Shown: positions 11,577 to 23,410, counted from the stretch's first letter. The stretch: 64,000 bases of DNA from Macrocybe gigantea (GCA_011319805.1 SJRY01000080.1:310001-374000), one strand, 5' to 3'. Numbers and translations are program-made. The notes: generated from the letters alone by a model not told the origin.

Positions 11577-12829
11577 TCAAGACATGCGTTTCTCTTTTCC
11601 TAAGTATCGATAGACGGAAGAAAAATCTTTTCGTGCCAGCGCTGGCTCCTTGCTTATCGCATCTCCATAGATTTTCTCTGCTAGCTTGCCCAACGGAAGA
11701 GGGCTTTCAGTTTGAGCAGCGATTTCTGTAGCGAGACCCATATCCTGGAATCAAAGTCAGGCCTCAGAGATGCAGACACGACGCTAGCCCTATGTATGCA
11801 TACCTTTAACATCAGTGATGTCGCGAAACCACCGTCATAATCATGTTCGCAAGGCGGGGATTTGTCAGGTAGAGCGGATGGGACAGGATTGTTGACTGAT
11901 GACGCCCAGCATCCCCCCGTGCTGCTATTGATGACCCCGGCGAGTACGGCTGGCTCAAGACCGAGTTTCTGACCTAGGAGCATCGCCTCCGCTACCACGA
12001 TCTGCTCAACGCCAAGGACAAGCTAACAGGTACACGAAAATCCTTCATAACGAAATTGACGCAGCACTGTGAATATTAGGACTTTACGTTATTGCAGATC
12101 TTTGCACCCAAACCGGCGCCGGAAGGGCCGCAGTATATGATGCGCTGACCCATGTGTGTCAAGATGTCCTTGCAGTGATCATAGCCTTCTTGGGTGCCAC
12201 CGACGAGGAACGACAACGTTCCGGCCTTCGCCCCGGTGACGCCTGCCGTAAAAGTAGGATCGATCCCAAATGCAAAAGATGACCGACACCACGTACCCCC
12301 TGACACCGGAGCATCCACCATCTGTGCTCCTGTGTCGACAACATCGCGAGCGACTTCTCTGGCCACAGAGACGTCTAACGTCGTAGAATCTATGCAGAAT
12401 GACGATCGAGCTTGGTCTGAGGAGAGTTTGCGTAGAGCAGGTATGACACCATCATAATACACAGACCGGACTTGCGGAGACGCAGGAAGCATAGTCACGA
12501 TAGTGCCAGATGCCAGTGTGGCCCTGCATGACAGTCAGCCGACTTGGCGAATGGGAGGCTGCGATTCATTCAACTTACTCTTCCGGATTCAACGCAATGG
12601 TCACTTTCGCGCCGGGAAAGTTATTAAGGAAGTTCTGACGGAATGACGCCGAGGCCTCCGCAACGGCATCACATACGACGAAGCGTCGTTCTGCGTCTTG
12701 AGCGTATTGCTTGGAAAATAGGTTGAAGGCCATTTCGTATCCCATTCGACCAAGCCCGATGAAGCTTGTGCTCTTTGGCCGAGATAAGGCATGTCCGACT
12801 GATTGGAGCGCGGGGAGCGAAGGCCTCAT
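11577..12829 (-). CDS. 3-hydroxyisobutyrate dehydrogenase, mitochondrial
   Basis: The enzyme oxidises 3-hydroxyisobutyrate to methylmalonate semialdehyde in valine catabolism. The N-terminus MRPSLPALQSVGHALSRPKS is Arg/Ser-rich and looks like a mitochondrial presequence. FIGLGRMGYEMAFNL supplies the Rossmann GxGxMG motif, then TIVTMLPASPQVRSVYYD, CIDSTTLDVSVAREVA, MVDAPVSGGVTGAKAGTLSF (catalytic-region DAPVSGG), GPSGAGLGAKICNNLVLG with the conserved catalytic-type Lys, and a C-terminus ending LGKEKRMS. Inferred introns are 12578-12524, 12296-12243, 12087-12023 and 11803-11745. A short stretch (NSSTGGCWASSVNNPVP) fits the family substrate-binding loop. Length is close to the family norm. Confidence 0.93.
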
Positions 12830-12872
12830 GACGAGAACGGGTCCTTGTTTGCTTCTTGAGCTGCGCGGTTCT

Positions 12873-12886
12873 TATATATATTATAC
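12873..12886 (-). promoter_or_regulatory. TATA-like box upstream of 3-hydroxyisobutyrate dehydrogenase
   Basis: An alternating T/A stretch (TATATATATTATA on the plus strand) lies 44-57 nt upstream of the ATG at 12829. It is close for a TATA element plus leader, so the leader would be very short. Confidence 0.35.
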
Positions 12887-12957
12887 GGCTGGTAGTTCCG
12901 GGTCGGCTGTAGACTCGGATAGCTTCCTGGTCATCTGACCATGTAAATACACATGCA

Positions 12958-13639
12958 TCACTTGGGCTCCGGCTCCATCTCCATGTCAGAAAACTCATTC
13001 CCTTCAACCTCGTCTTCTGCATCATCACGCCTCAAAGTCTGGACATTACCGCACGTTGAGCCCTGGACTGCATGCACCAGAGGATAAGGAAACGTGAATG
13101 CCTTTAGAGAATTATAACAAAAAACGACGTTTTTGCAATGAGAACTGAAAAGTATGGGATATAATCTCGCTATTTCGTTTCCGAGGTCGGCATCTGTCGT
13201 TGACGTCATCGAATAAGCGTGCCATACGGATAAAGACGCACAGGCTCTGATATAGAATGCTTGAACAGGACCATGTTGACGGTGATCAGTCCCAAGAACG
13301 ACGAAGACGAGGCTGACAAGCTTCGTGGCGCGTCTCAATCCTTCAACTCGATGGTTGATCCTTGCCATCGCCGTTGTTCGCATCCATCGCACCAGCGCTG
13401 TCATCCACACGGCGCTTCGATTTGATTGTCTTATCAGAGTGCACGCTCTCCTGTGAAGCGCCTGGCGGTTTCAGCGGGTATAATGAGAGAAGGTAGATTG
13501 ATGAGTTGGAAATGTATATCTTGTCTTGTGGCACGTGGCAAGCAGATTCATGTTGACTGTTTCCGCCTTGTCGCAGCCATGATGGCATGAGTCCTCTATC
13601 ATAGTCTACGACTAACTTGCAAACGACGCGATCATCCAA
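12958..13639 (-). CDS. Unidentified gene, structure unresolved
   Basis: An open frame of 150 codons (13410-12958) ends in an acidic tail with coding character (DDAEDEVEGNEFSDMEMEPEPK). Before the tail it reads AFTFPYPLVHAVQGSTCGNV. A second frame upstream (13639-13343) contains a Lys/Asp-rich piece, SDKTIKSKRRVDDSAGAMD. At least one intron must join the two, but I could not fix the junction. Possible starts are 13639 (MDDRVVCKL), about 13588 (MPSWLRQGG) and 13580 (MAATRRKQ). The first would leave only one base to the divergent SCY1 ATG at 13641, so a start near 13580 is more likely. I do not recognise a family. The coding call itself is moderately uncertain. Confidence 0.35.
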
Positions 13640-13640
13640 G

Positions 13641-16600
13641 ATGTTCGCTGCGGCAACTTCGTTCTTTGCTCGATCTGCTATATTGCAGTCTTACAATGTC
13701 GGAAATTCACTGACAGGCAGCCGGCCTTCGACGCCAGGTCAACCCAGCACACAAATCGCCGCACCCACCCCTTTTCTTCCTTCTTTTCTCGTCGGTCTGT
13801 GGAAGGTGCAATCGGCCGCTCACAAGGTTACGGGAAAACGCGTTTCGGTGTGGAGCTTCGATAAACGAGGGCAGGAAATGGAGCGTTTGGGTCCCACGGC
13901 AAAAGACCGAACCATTGAAATCCTCAAGGCCGAGGTGCTTGCCGTCGCGTCTGTCCTTTATGCTTCGCTGAGCTTGTCTTCTATGCAGGCGTCTGCGTTG
14001 GGACGGCTGAGGCACCCTTCGATATTAGGTAGGTCAAACTAGTGTGATCGGAACTCCGTCCGTATTTATGTGTTTGTCGGGAAGAAATGGTGGAACCGCT
14101 GGAAGAGACTCGAAGTGAATTGATCTTCGCGACGGAGCCTGTTCTATGCTCGCTCGGATTGGCAGTGACTGGTGGCAAGAGTGCACCAGTGGAACTCGAC
14201 GAGGTCGAGGTGCGTTATCATCAAGTGCCCGAGCTGGAAATCCTCAACGCTAGATGCTGCAGATTCAAAAAGGCATTTTACAGCTCTGCAAAGGCCTGTC
14301 TTTTTTGCATTCCTCCGCTCAAGTCATCCATTCCAATCTCAGTCTGGAGACCATCCTTATCAATGGTGCCGTCAGTCGCCAATAAACTTCCTGTTTTTGC
14401 TCTGGATCCACTCAACCGTCATCGTGATCAGGGTGACTGGAAGATCTCCGGTCTCGGTTTGATGATTCCGTTGTTGGGTCCGGGAGGCTCACCAACTCGG
14501 TGGGAATTTCCGACATTTGATGGACGCGTCCCAGCATACATTCAGCGTTCCTTTGATTATATGGGTGTGTTGCATAGACAAAAAAACTCTTCCGCAGGTT
14601 AATGACACAACCCGAACAGCCCCAGAATATGCCCTTGACGAAGTCCTTGTAACCTCATCCGACATGTACTCTTTGGGTTGCATCATTTATGCCGTACACA
14701 GTAAGGGAAAGCCGCCCTTTAAAACGCATGACAGTCTTGGAGCCCTTCGAGAGAATGCCGGAAAATTTGTTCCGGGTCTTGAGGGCTTTGACAAGGACTT
14801 GCAAGGTACACTTCTACGTCGTGGTGGTGCTTGCAAAATGAGCTTATTCATACCAGTCCTTCTTCGCTCTCTGATAACGCGGAATGGCAACAACAGACCA
14901 ACACCATCGACACTACCCAGCCATCCCTTCTTCTCTTCACTGCCTGTCTCCACGCTCAATTTCTTGGACCGCTCAAACTTCACGTCAAAGACTCGAGAAG
15001 AAAAGATCTCATTCATGAAAGGGCTGACAAGGGTCCTGGACAGGTTCACTGACGGTCTTCGCATTCGGAAAATTCTTCCCTCCCTCGTGGAAGAAGTATG
15101 CTTTTAACGCAATAAAACTTTCTCTCGCTCATGCCCCGTGATAGATGAAAGACACGCATCTGCTACCCTACATTCTTCCGAACGTGTTTGCCATTTCTGC
15201 TAGCCTCTCGCCGAGCCAATTTGCAGCTACGGTTTTGCCAAGTTTACGTCCGCTTTTTAGTGTCAAAGAGCCACCTCAAAACATGCTTACGTTGCTCGAT
15301 AATCTCGAAATGTTGCAGTCCAAGACGGATAAAGCGGTCTTTCGCGAACGTGAGTAGTGCCATACGGATACAATTCGGGGACATTCGATTTATTTTCGTC
15401 TTCAAGACGTGCTTCCCTTGGTATACAATGCCTTGGAGTCGGAACATGCAGTGGTAAGCCGTTGGAGTAGATTTTCATCCGCCTCCTTTTGAGATGTGTC
15501 TGCAAGGTCCAAGAACGTGCTTTGAAGGCAATACCGGACTTGTGCGATACCATTGACTATGCAGAGGTGCAGGGTGTATTGTTCCCTCGCGTTGCTGTGA
15601 GTTCTCGACGTCCCGTAATCTGACCACTCTAAAGAACATGCGTTGCTCAAAAGTATGTATTCTCGAAAACTCGTATCCTGAGTGTCAAGGTTGCGACCCT
15701 TGTCACATTTCTTGCTCTAGTGAAGGTATTAGACCAAGTGAGCTGCCTTTCAGAGATAGAGTCATGCACAGAGACCCACCGCCTTGACAGACGAGCCTGA
15801 CCCAAAGACTTGTGCCCCTTCTGTCAAAAATTCGCACTAAAGAACCTGCGGTCATGGTGGGTCAAATTCACGTACACATTATCAAGCTTGGCTTATGGCT
15901 CTAGATGGCCACACTTTCTGTTCAAGAAGCCATGGGATTCAAGGTAGACCGCGAAGCCGTCGCTACCCTTGTCTTGCCACAGCTGTGGGCAATGTCCATG
16001 GGTCCCTGTAAGTCCACATCGGCCAATGCATTGCTTGCCGCCTGTCAAAATCCTCATGGAATTTGCAGTATTAAATGTTGAACAATTTCAACGGTTCATG
16101 CTTGTCATAAAAAAACTTGGCGATCGTGTCGAACGAGAGCATGATCAATTCCTAAGAGATTCTCAGCGTCTAGAGGACCGATCAGCACTTGCCATCAGCA
16201 ACGGAGGATCGAATGCTCCCATCACCACGATGGACTTCGAGAGCTTGGTCGCAAGAGCCGGCACCACGACCGTCAAACCTGACGTTACTTTGGATCAAAC
16301 GTCAACATGGGAAGAGGATGTATGGGGCAGTATCTTTAATGCTGTTGAGGTATGTTGGTAATTTCATTCATCATATTCGGGGAGACGCAAGTCGCGCAGG
16401 TACAGGAACCTCAACAACCCCCACAACGGCGACCCCCACCAGTATTGCAACAGCAGAAGCAGCAGCAGCAGCTGCCAGTTACTCCTTCCATCCCTCGGCC
16501 TCAGATGCTAGGTGCTTTACAAGTTGCTCGCCCTATGTCGGAACAAATGAGGGTGCAGCCCATGACACGACCGGACTTCAGAACTCTCGGCGCTGCCCAA

Positions 16601-16738
16601 AATTCTGTGACTATACATGGCACAACCCAACCTGTCACTGGGATCCTTGTACCGTCCAAGCCACCACAATCGCCGCACATACAACCAGCCACCAAATCAT
16701 CACAAAGTGTTTGGAGTGATTTTGATCCACTTTTATAG
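13641..16738 (+). CDS. SCY1: SCY1-like pseudokinase (SCYL2/yeast Scy1 type)
   Basis: The N-terminal kinase-like domain starts near residue 45 (LWKVQSAAHKVTGKRVSVW; KASALGRLRHPSIL). It reads LQLCKGLSFLHSSAQVIHSN where active kinases have HRD, and GDWKISGLGL where they have DFG, so both catalytic motifs are degenerate. APEYALDEVLVTSSDMYSLG is APE-like and activation-segment follow-on. HEAT-like repeats come after the kinase fold (LPYILPNVFAISASLSPSQF; NMLTLLDNLEMLQSKTDKAV; HAVVQERALKAIPD). The C-terminal about 130 residues are Gln/Pro-rich (QQQKQQQQ) and end SVWSDFDPLL. SCYL2 proteins act in clathrin/AP-mediated trafficking at the trans-Golgi and endosome; that role is inferred. Roughly nine introns, for example after KAE near 13938 with the next exon at ASALG. 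The stop is 51 bp from the convergent Hrq1 stop. Confidence 0.9.
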
Positions 16739-16789
16739 ATACTGTAGGTGTACATTTAGCGGATTCCATCGTCTGTGGAATATATCTTC

Positions 16790-19700
16790 TCAGGATTCCT
16801 TCTCTACCCGGACACCGTCCGTCACGGCGATAGCAGTTGCTTCAATGACAGTGCTACTATCTTGATCAGTTGAACCTTGCAAGGGTATGGCATCTTCGTC
16901 GATGGACATTCCTAGCAAACTCCGCAGAATTATTAAGGCGCCTAGCTTGGAGCAGACCACGTTGTTCTCTCGGCATAAATGGCTTTGGACACCTAACGGG
17001 TGGAACATTCAACACGGCATTGGGGGCCATTAAAAAAAAAAAGAGGACGTCAAGCCGACTCACATTTTAGACACCCCTCTTTGCACTCACACGACTCAGC
17101 CACGTGAAGAGCGTTCCTCAAAAGAGGATACGCTGTGGAATACGTTGAGTGAGGAGCGGCGCCTTTTTGGTGTCCCTCGCTACTTACCATTGTCAAATGC
17201 TTTTCCAGCTACTCCTCCACCCTTCCCGATAGTGTCATAAAATATCAATCTATCACACGTTCACATCAACCTCAACTTGGAACCCGAAGAAATGTTCACC
17301 TTGCTGGACGTTTCCTCTTGGTAGGTGTGACCATGTATTCCTTTTCTGGCGCTTTGCACTCCGTTTTCAAATCTTGTGCCAGTGGAAACTGGTTTAAAAA
17401 TGCATGCTCGGCCGAGTGCACCCCTTCCGCAGCATTTATGCCTTTTGAGCGAAACAAATGAAGAATTGATTTTGGGACATCGATCCATAATCCAGTCGTA
17501 TCATGTTCCCAGGTAGGCGTTTCAAGGTCCACAGTGTCCAATATTTGTTTATTCCTGCCCAGTTTCACTAAGGAAAAGAAGCTAGTGCAAGACGCTGGGT
17601 GGTGTACACACCTTATCTTGAAAAACCCTTTTTCCTATCAAACGAGGATAGGGCGATAAATTGAGAATTCGCACATACCGAAAACCTTCACTTTGACCTC
17701 AATCCCTAGATTGCTTCGTAGGAGCGGCTGCATAGATTAATTCCGGCCAAAAACTCACTTCCGTAAAAGAATCGCTGTGATGTGTTTGTTGATTCCTTGA
17801 CGCGATGGACCTGGACGGCGTCGACATCGCTGGCAATGACAGAGCATAGTTAGACCATTCAACGTCATGCGTCGAAGTTGTTATGACTCAACGTGAAATC
17901 CCTGTATTATGGCCATATCAAGATCCTTTCCGGTCTGCAGATGCCTGCACGCACCTTGGAGATGTGATCCAGTTAACATCTGCACGGATAACTTTGGCTA
18001 TCCTCTCGTCGTGGCTTACTTCTTTCACCTATAACAAAAAATCAGCTTTCGTCCAAATCTCAAGTTATGCCACTTACGATAAATGTCAAGCCCTGATGAA
18101 GAAACTAGAACAGGTGTGTGAGCGCCGAGACCAGTCAGGGAGTAACAACGATGGATAATTACCACACCCCCTTCATAGACCTCAAACATTGCCCGAGAAA
18201 CCTCTACCTCCTCAAGAACCCGGAGCGAACCACTCTCTTGACCTGCCTTCGTTATATCTATGACTGCGTACGTTTCTTCTTCTGGACCTCCTGCTCGCCA
18301 CTCAATCAGCAACTGAAAAGCAACAAGAAACAGGGGATAATCATACTGATAGACACATATTGCGATGGATATGGCAGAAATTTTGTATGTGTGTGATACC
18401 TAGATTATGGCTTGGTCACATAGGCAAGAAGCAAGAAAAGAGGCTGCGTACCATCCTTCTTCGTCTCTTACAAGTCGGGTGGCGCAGATGTCATGCATTA
18501 AGGTTCCAAAATATTGCTCATCTTCCAGGGATATTGGCATCTCGTGACTAGCGCATTGTAGGTGCGCTGGTAGAGAATGATGGTAAATTGGTCGATGCAC
18601 ACGAAAATTGGAGAATGACAAACCTTCTAAGATTATCCTGCTATCTAGGTCGATCTGTATATCTGCCGGTCGCTCCTCGAATAAGTAGGCGGGGTTTGCG
18701 GCATAATGCTGGTCGATTGCAAATGAATCGGCTACAAGGACGGCTAGAGAGTCTCGCGACCGTCGTCCAGCCCGCCCGGCTTGTTGTTTCTGCGTCCTAT
18801 TCGTCAGACTTCTACTGCGATGAAGAACTGGCGCACAAAGCTGGCGATCGTCCCCGGAAAACCCAGCATGATGACAGCGTCCAGGATTCCAATGTCGACA
18901 CCGAGCTCTAGCGCATTCGTGGATACGATGCCTAGCAGCTGGCCGCTAAATGCCTGTTGCTCAATCCGACGACGATCCTACTGCTACATTGGGAGCCATC
19001 ATCGGGACGCTGTTGTTACACAAACAAACCTTTTGGGTGTAGCCTATGATCGTGCGTGAGCCTGTGACCACAGAACGAAATATACGCCATAAGCATACCT
19101 CCTCGATACGGCATCGTTCGCTCCAGAATGTCGAATCGACCTTCATTGCTCAAATCAGCGCGTAGGGTTTTCATCGCCTAAAGCATACTATGAGCAGTTG
19201 TATGGTGCGCGTGAGGGCCAACGCACTAATTCGCATATTTTGCGTATCTTCAATATGGTCAACGTGCATAAAACACTGTAGTGGTGTCGGGACTGACTTT
19301 GCAGAACAAAATCACTCGTACACCATTTTTCATCAGGTATTTCATGAGCGAAACAGCATCAGAAAGTGAACTGTGTCTGCCCAGATTGGGAACCAATGGG
19401 TCAATGAAGGCGGGATTCCAGACAACGATGTCCTTGGAACCAGTCGGTGCACCATCTTCTGTAACAGTTTTGATCTCGTTTCCGGGGATACCAAAAACAT
19501 TTTCCATGTGTGCCTGTGGATTTGAAATCGTTGCACTGCAAGATACAAAGACGATACGACGATCTGCCGAGCGGATTTCAACGAAAATAATAAACACTTA
19601 TCACCGTATGCTTACTTCCAAGTGCCGCACAAATACGACGTAGACGGCGGATGACTAATGCTATATGACTAACTCCAATTCAGTTGGCCGTAAAACGCGA

Positions 19701-21814
19701 GGCAAGCCTGACAGGCACTACCTGCCCATTAAACCGGAATAGTAGTGCAATTCGTCAACGGCGAAGATCTGCACAAGATATTGGTAGGATATCGATTGCA
19801 TTAAGAAGTTCACTCACTTTCAGGTTCTTAAGAAATCTGAAGGAGACGTGATTAGAAGATCCCTTTATGACGCACAGAGAGAGCACCTCCTCCACAGATT
19901 CTCATGGGGCAAAATAGAAGCGTGAAGCGTATCCTTGGAACTGGTCGGGCATCAGACTATAAGGATTGTATTTTCCTTGCTTACGAAATTGGTGAAAACA
20001 ATTGACGCTGTCTCTCTAATTTCTGACAAGAAATTCTGAAAAAGCCTTTGTCAGAGTAGCCTATGTATGCTTACCAGGCCTAGCTTCTCTGGGGGTGTCG
20101 CCGTCAAAGGTGAAGGCCTATGCAGAAAAGAAAGAAGGTCGGCCACAGTCTCACCTCAGTTCACAGTGCTATGCATACCTTGACGTTTGACATACTAGGG
20201 CAGCAGGCTAGGAGTTGTTCCATGGCCGCTTTCTGGTCTTGCGCTAGGGCCTGAATCAATGGGGGTTCACTCGATCAATTCTTGAAAGGGACACTTGAAT
20301 AGGATACCTTCGTGGGGTAAACAAACATCGCGGTAGACTGCAGGTCCTGTTCAAGTGCTTGTAGCACAGGGACCTGTTACGTTTCTGCTCAGTTCAGTGC
20401 TGGCAAATTGTATGGAAACGAACTTGATAAACGACACTCTTGCCAGAGGCCGTACCGGTTGAAACTATGACATGTTTGCAGTCACGGATAGCAGAGATTG
20501 CCTGAACTTGATGGGTATATAAGGCTGAGATGTTCCTGAACTGCAGCAAAGCAGTTGCAATTGGCTGAGAAAGTGGGGGATTCAAAGCTGCCACGTAGAC
20601 GAGGGATGTCAGCATAAAACCGCAGCAGACAAGAACGGATCGACCGCATCTTTTCTGCTTTGGCCGCATACGTCCTGCGCTCCACTATTTGAGTTTTATA
20701 CCAAGCCTCTTCCTGCAGGGATGTAACAATAGCTTCGACGGAAGAACGCGTGTCTGGGGTAGGAATGGGTGTATGTCGATCAGGAGAGTGGACAGTCCTT
20801 CCAAGTTTGGATTGTGGCATCACAGGCACATGAGAACGAGCAGCATTTTGCAATACGCTTCTTGGATCGCCATCTGGTGGCGTTGTGCGGAGAAGTCTTG
20901 GTGAAATATGAGGAGTAGAATAACGGGAATATCAAATGGACTCACTCATCCACTGCTTGGCAAAACCTCTGGTTTCGACTTTCAATCAGCTTCTTTACGG
21001 CAGAGGGTGTCATGGCTGGGGGTGCGGACAAGCTAGACCATCATGAGATTTCGGGGCCGCGTCAAGAGGTGCGAACATACGCTGGTCCTGTATTTTTCTT
21101 TCCCCTAGATGGATCGGTGAATTCCAAGACCAGGACGTGCTCTTCGTTTTCCAACATGGTATCCATGGTGGAGCTCGAAGTAGAAGTAGATGGAAGAGAG
21201 AATGAGGGCGACTTGTCCCCTCCGTCATGGATACGCAAGTCATTTCGGGGGATGTACGCAAACTTGATTATTTCAGGGAGGAGCGTTCTATGTACCAGCA
21301 TTCACATATGGCGGTCTGTTACTTGAGAGATGGTCCTTACTTTAATTCTGCAACCAAGTCAAGGTCGAGTGGTCTGAGTTCACGTCAGGGTCGAAGGCGT
21401 AGGCAATGGCCACAGGGGCGTACTGTTTTAACAGAGCTTCCACCGAAGAGCGAACGACAGAGAACGTGGTAGCTAGTTGTTTCCTGGAGGAGACAAAGCC
21501 AAGGACCGTATTGACAGCCTACAAGCGGCATTGAGCCAAGACGACACGAGGAGGAAAGTAGCGAATCACCTTGAAGACCTGAAGGAACAGCACGCTCGTA
21601 AGCACCGTAAGTTGAAGGCATTCGAACGTATGACATACTTTGTACAGCTTCAAGAGGTCGGACGTGAATTCTTACACTGTCTATGTCGATATACGGGAGC
21701 ACGCACTTGATTAAAATGATCTGGCCACGTCAGATGATCCGACTGTTTTGTGGACTTGGGAGTACGTTTTCGTTTGCTAGCATGGATGTGAGGATCGTGG
21801 TTGGCGCGTTTCAT
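16790..21814 (-). CDS. HRQ1: Hrq1-type RecQ4-family DNA helicase
   Basis: Hrq1 is a 3'-5' helicase in crosslink repair and telomere maintenance. The start at 21814 gives a basic N-terminus (MKRANHDPHIHASKRKRT), followed by FVSSRKQLATTFSVVRSSVE, a region typical of Hrq1. Helicase motifs include YTHQVQAISAIRDCKHVIVS, Walker A TGTASGKSVVY (about 20430), the DExH box as VDELHYYSGLMG (about 19760-19730), and VSCSATISNPQAHMENVFGI (about 19540). The C-terminal DUF1998-type region has WIDVPKSILHLFRSKGIN, AAEGVHSAEHAFLN and DLKTECKAPEKEY. It then has a cysteine cluster, CECKEGCLKC joined by an intron to VQSHLC, with CSKLGALIILRSLLG beyond. The protein ends GVRVEKES. Many introns; N-terminal exons are the least certain. 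Its 5' end is 176 bp from the divergent 88-aa ORF. Confidence 0.9.
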
Positions 21815-21990
21815 GAAAGACTCGAAAGGTCACGGTACTGACAAAGTCGGCAACTGTTTATTTGGTCCTCGCCAAATCCTCACCTCCTCCTTCCTTGGAG
21901 CAACAGCGCTCGGGTAGGCTGTCTGCAATTTTCCTTCATTGAGACCGGCCTGCTCATCGATTGACACTCCAGTGACTCTCCTCAAACCAC

Positions 21991-22257
21991 ATGCGACCTT
22001 CGCAGGCCAACTTGGTCCGCCTTCTGCCTCGCAGAAATCTCAAACTCGAGGAGAAGAAGATTATCCTGCCGCCCCCACCTCAAACACTGGACCTGCAGAA
22101 GCCCACGGTCATTGATTTGCTCAAGCAGCAGCAGACAGCCGCCGGAAACTTGTGGCCATCGAACATCCGCATCGAGCCTTCCATCCGCAAGGAAGCCTTT
22201 AAACATGTCCAATCCGACCTGCGGACGAGACTAAAGTCGCTGCTGAAGGAGCGGTAA
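21991..22257 (+). CDS. 88-aa protein of unknown function
   Basis: This intronless ORF begins MRPSQANLVRLLPRRNLKLE, an Arg/Leu-rich start that could be a mitochondrial targeting segment. A proline run (ILPPPPQ) follows, and the tail is basic (HVQSDLRTRLKSLLKER). I recognise no domain. It is in the gap between Hrq1 (divergent) and the next plus-strand gene 139 bp away, and its reading frame is clean with strong C at third positions, which favours real coding. It could be a small mitochondrial protein, or the last exon of a longer transcript. Confidence 0.5.
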   Translation: MRPSQANLVRLLPRRNLKLEEKKIILPPPPQTLDLQKPTVIDLLKQQQTAAGNLWPSNIRIEPSIRKEAFKHVQSDLRTRLKSLLKER

Positions 22258-22309
22258 CGGGCTCGCAAGAAGAGCACTCGAGCCGGGCGTTTGAGCGGAG
22301 AGCGCCTGG

Positions 22310-22320
22310 TATATATAATA
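22310..22320 (+). promoter_or_regulatory. TATA box of the 337-aa membrane protein gene
   Basis: TATATATAATA ends 76 nt before the ATG at 22397, a normal distance for a fungal TATA element and short leader. It lies only 53 nt after the stop of the 88-aa ORF, which argues that the two genes are separate units. Confidence 0.5.
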
Positions 22321-22396
22321 GACGTACATAGATGATGGGCTGCCAATCCCACTTTCGACCCTTCCTCTCATCTCCAACTGTATATCCATAGAGCAA

Positions 22397-23410
22397 ATGA
22401 CACGATTGGCTCAACGAAACACGGTCCTCGACGTCGTACTCCCGCTCATTGTCTTCCCGGCACTAAGTGCTGCAGCATTTCATTACATTTTTGGGCATTT
22501 GCACGCCTCTGCGCTTGACAAGGATCTAGCTCAGGCTTGCCTCCACCATGCTGGCCCGTATCGCCTCTCCTACACCGGTCTCAATGCCGTCGATCGCGCG
22601 TTGTGTCCCATTATATCCTTCTTCCATGCTGTCATTCCCTCAGGTGGCCTTCCCACATTCCTCACTTATGCATTGGGCGTCAGTGCGCCTCTCGTCATAA
22701 TGCCCGCCGTCGAGAGCTGGAGACACGGCCGCAGCTTCGCGGTCAGCTATCCTGTCCTTCTCGGCTGCATATACCAGGTCTTCTCCGTCGGGATGATTTT
22801 TCCCCTTTACTGGCTGGTGTTCACTCTCGGACGTGCACACAGGCACAAGGCGTCTCGAGACCATCCGGTCCATCTCACCCAAGCACACGCCGAAGCCATC
22901 GTTTTTGGCGTCATTGTCGGCGCTGTCATCCCCTCCGTCGCATTGTCTGTTCTGAAGGATCCGTACGTGACCTTCATATGGCAGTTCTTCCCAATATATG
23001 TGATGATTGCTGAATACGCTCATCTCTCCTTTCGACCCGCGTCCAAGCACTCCCAGTCCGGGCACAACACCATACGCGTCCTCTACATTGGCGCCTTCGT
23101 GATATCTTCCTCCGTGCACATATCGATGGTCTGGCCAAGATTCACCGATTTTGCGGCCGTCAAGGCTTTACTCCTCCCGTCCTTACATCCGCTGAATGCT
23201 TCGGCCACAATGGAATCAAAAGCGGAGCATTTTCTAAAATGGGACGTTGCCTTTGGTTTCATCTCAGCTATTATAGCCACGTTTTGGTTCGCCCGCAACG
23301 CGAGGCAGTTCATCCGCATTGCAGCCTGGTACGCTATCAGCATACCTCTGGTTGGCCCGGGCGCTGCCCTTTCGGCTGTTGCTCTTTGGAGAGAGTCCAA
23401 CATCGCCTAA
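22397..23410 (+). CDS. Polytopic membrane protein, 337 aa, intronless, unknown function
   Basis: A single uninterrupted frame runs from MTRLAQRNTVLDVVLPLIVF to LWRESNIA. About seven or eight hydrophobic segments are visible: residues near 13-30, 75-100, 115-140, 165-185, 195-212, 230-247, 285-302 and 308-328. Recurrent motifs are PLYWLVFTLGRAHRH, HAEAIVFGVIVGAVIPSVAL and FIWQFFPIYVMIAEY. No enzyme signature is obvious. It resembles uncharacterised fungal integral membrane proteins rather than a transporter class that I can name. Its lack of introns and richer C/G third positions set it apart from neighbours such as Spt16 and Hrq1. Confidence 0.85.
   Translation: MTRLAQRNTVLDVVLPLIVFPALSAAAFHYIFGHLHASALDKDLAQACLHHAGPYRLSYTGLNAVDRALCPIISFFHAVIPSGGLPTFLTYALGVSAPLVIMPAVESWRHGRSFAVSYPVLLGCIYQVFSVGMIFPLYWLVFTLGRAHRHKASRDHPVHLTQAHAEAIVFGVIVGAVIPSVALSVLKDPYVTFIWQFFPIYVMIAEYAHLSFRPASKHSQSGHNTIRVLYIGAFVISSSVHISMVWPRFTDFAAVKALLLPSLHPLNASATMESKAEHFLKWDVAFGFISAIIATFWFARNARQFIRIAAWYAISIPLVGPGAALSAVALWRESNIA

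Noticed and set aside
16189..16719. Thr/Ala-rich plus-strand frame of 176 codons
   Set aside because: It is an alternative frame across the last SCY1 exons. The Gln/Pro-rich frame ending DFDPLL agrees with the gene and its stop.
17883..18911. Several plus-strand ORFs of 90-110 codons
   Set aside because: They are antisense to Hrq1 helicase exons and introns, and none shows conserved motifs.
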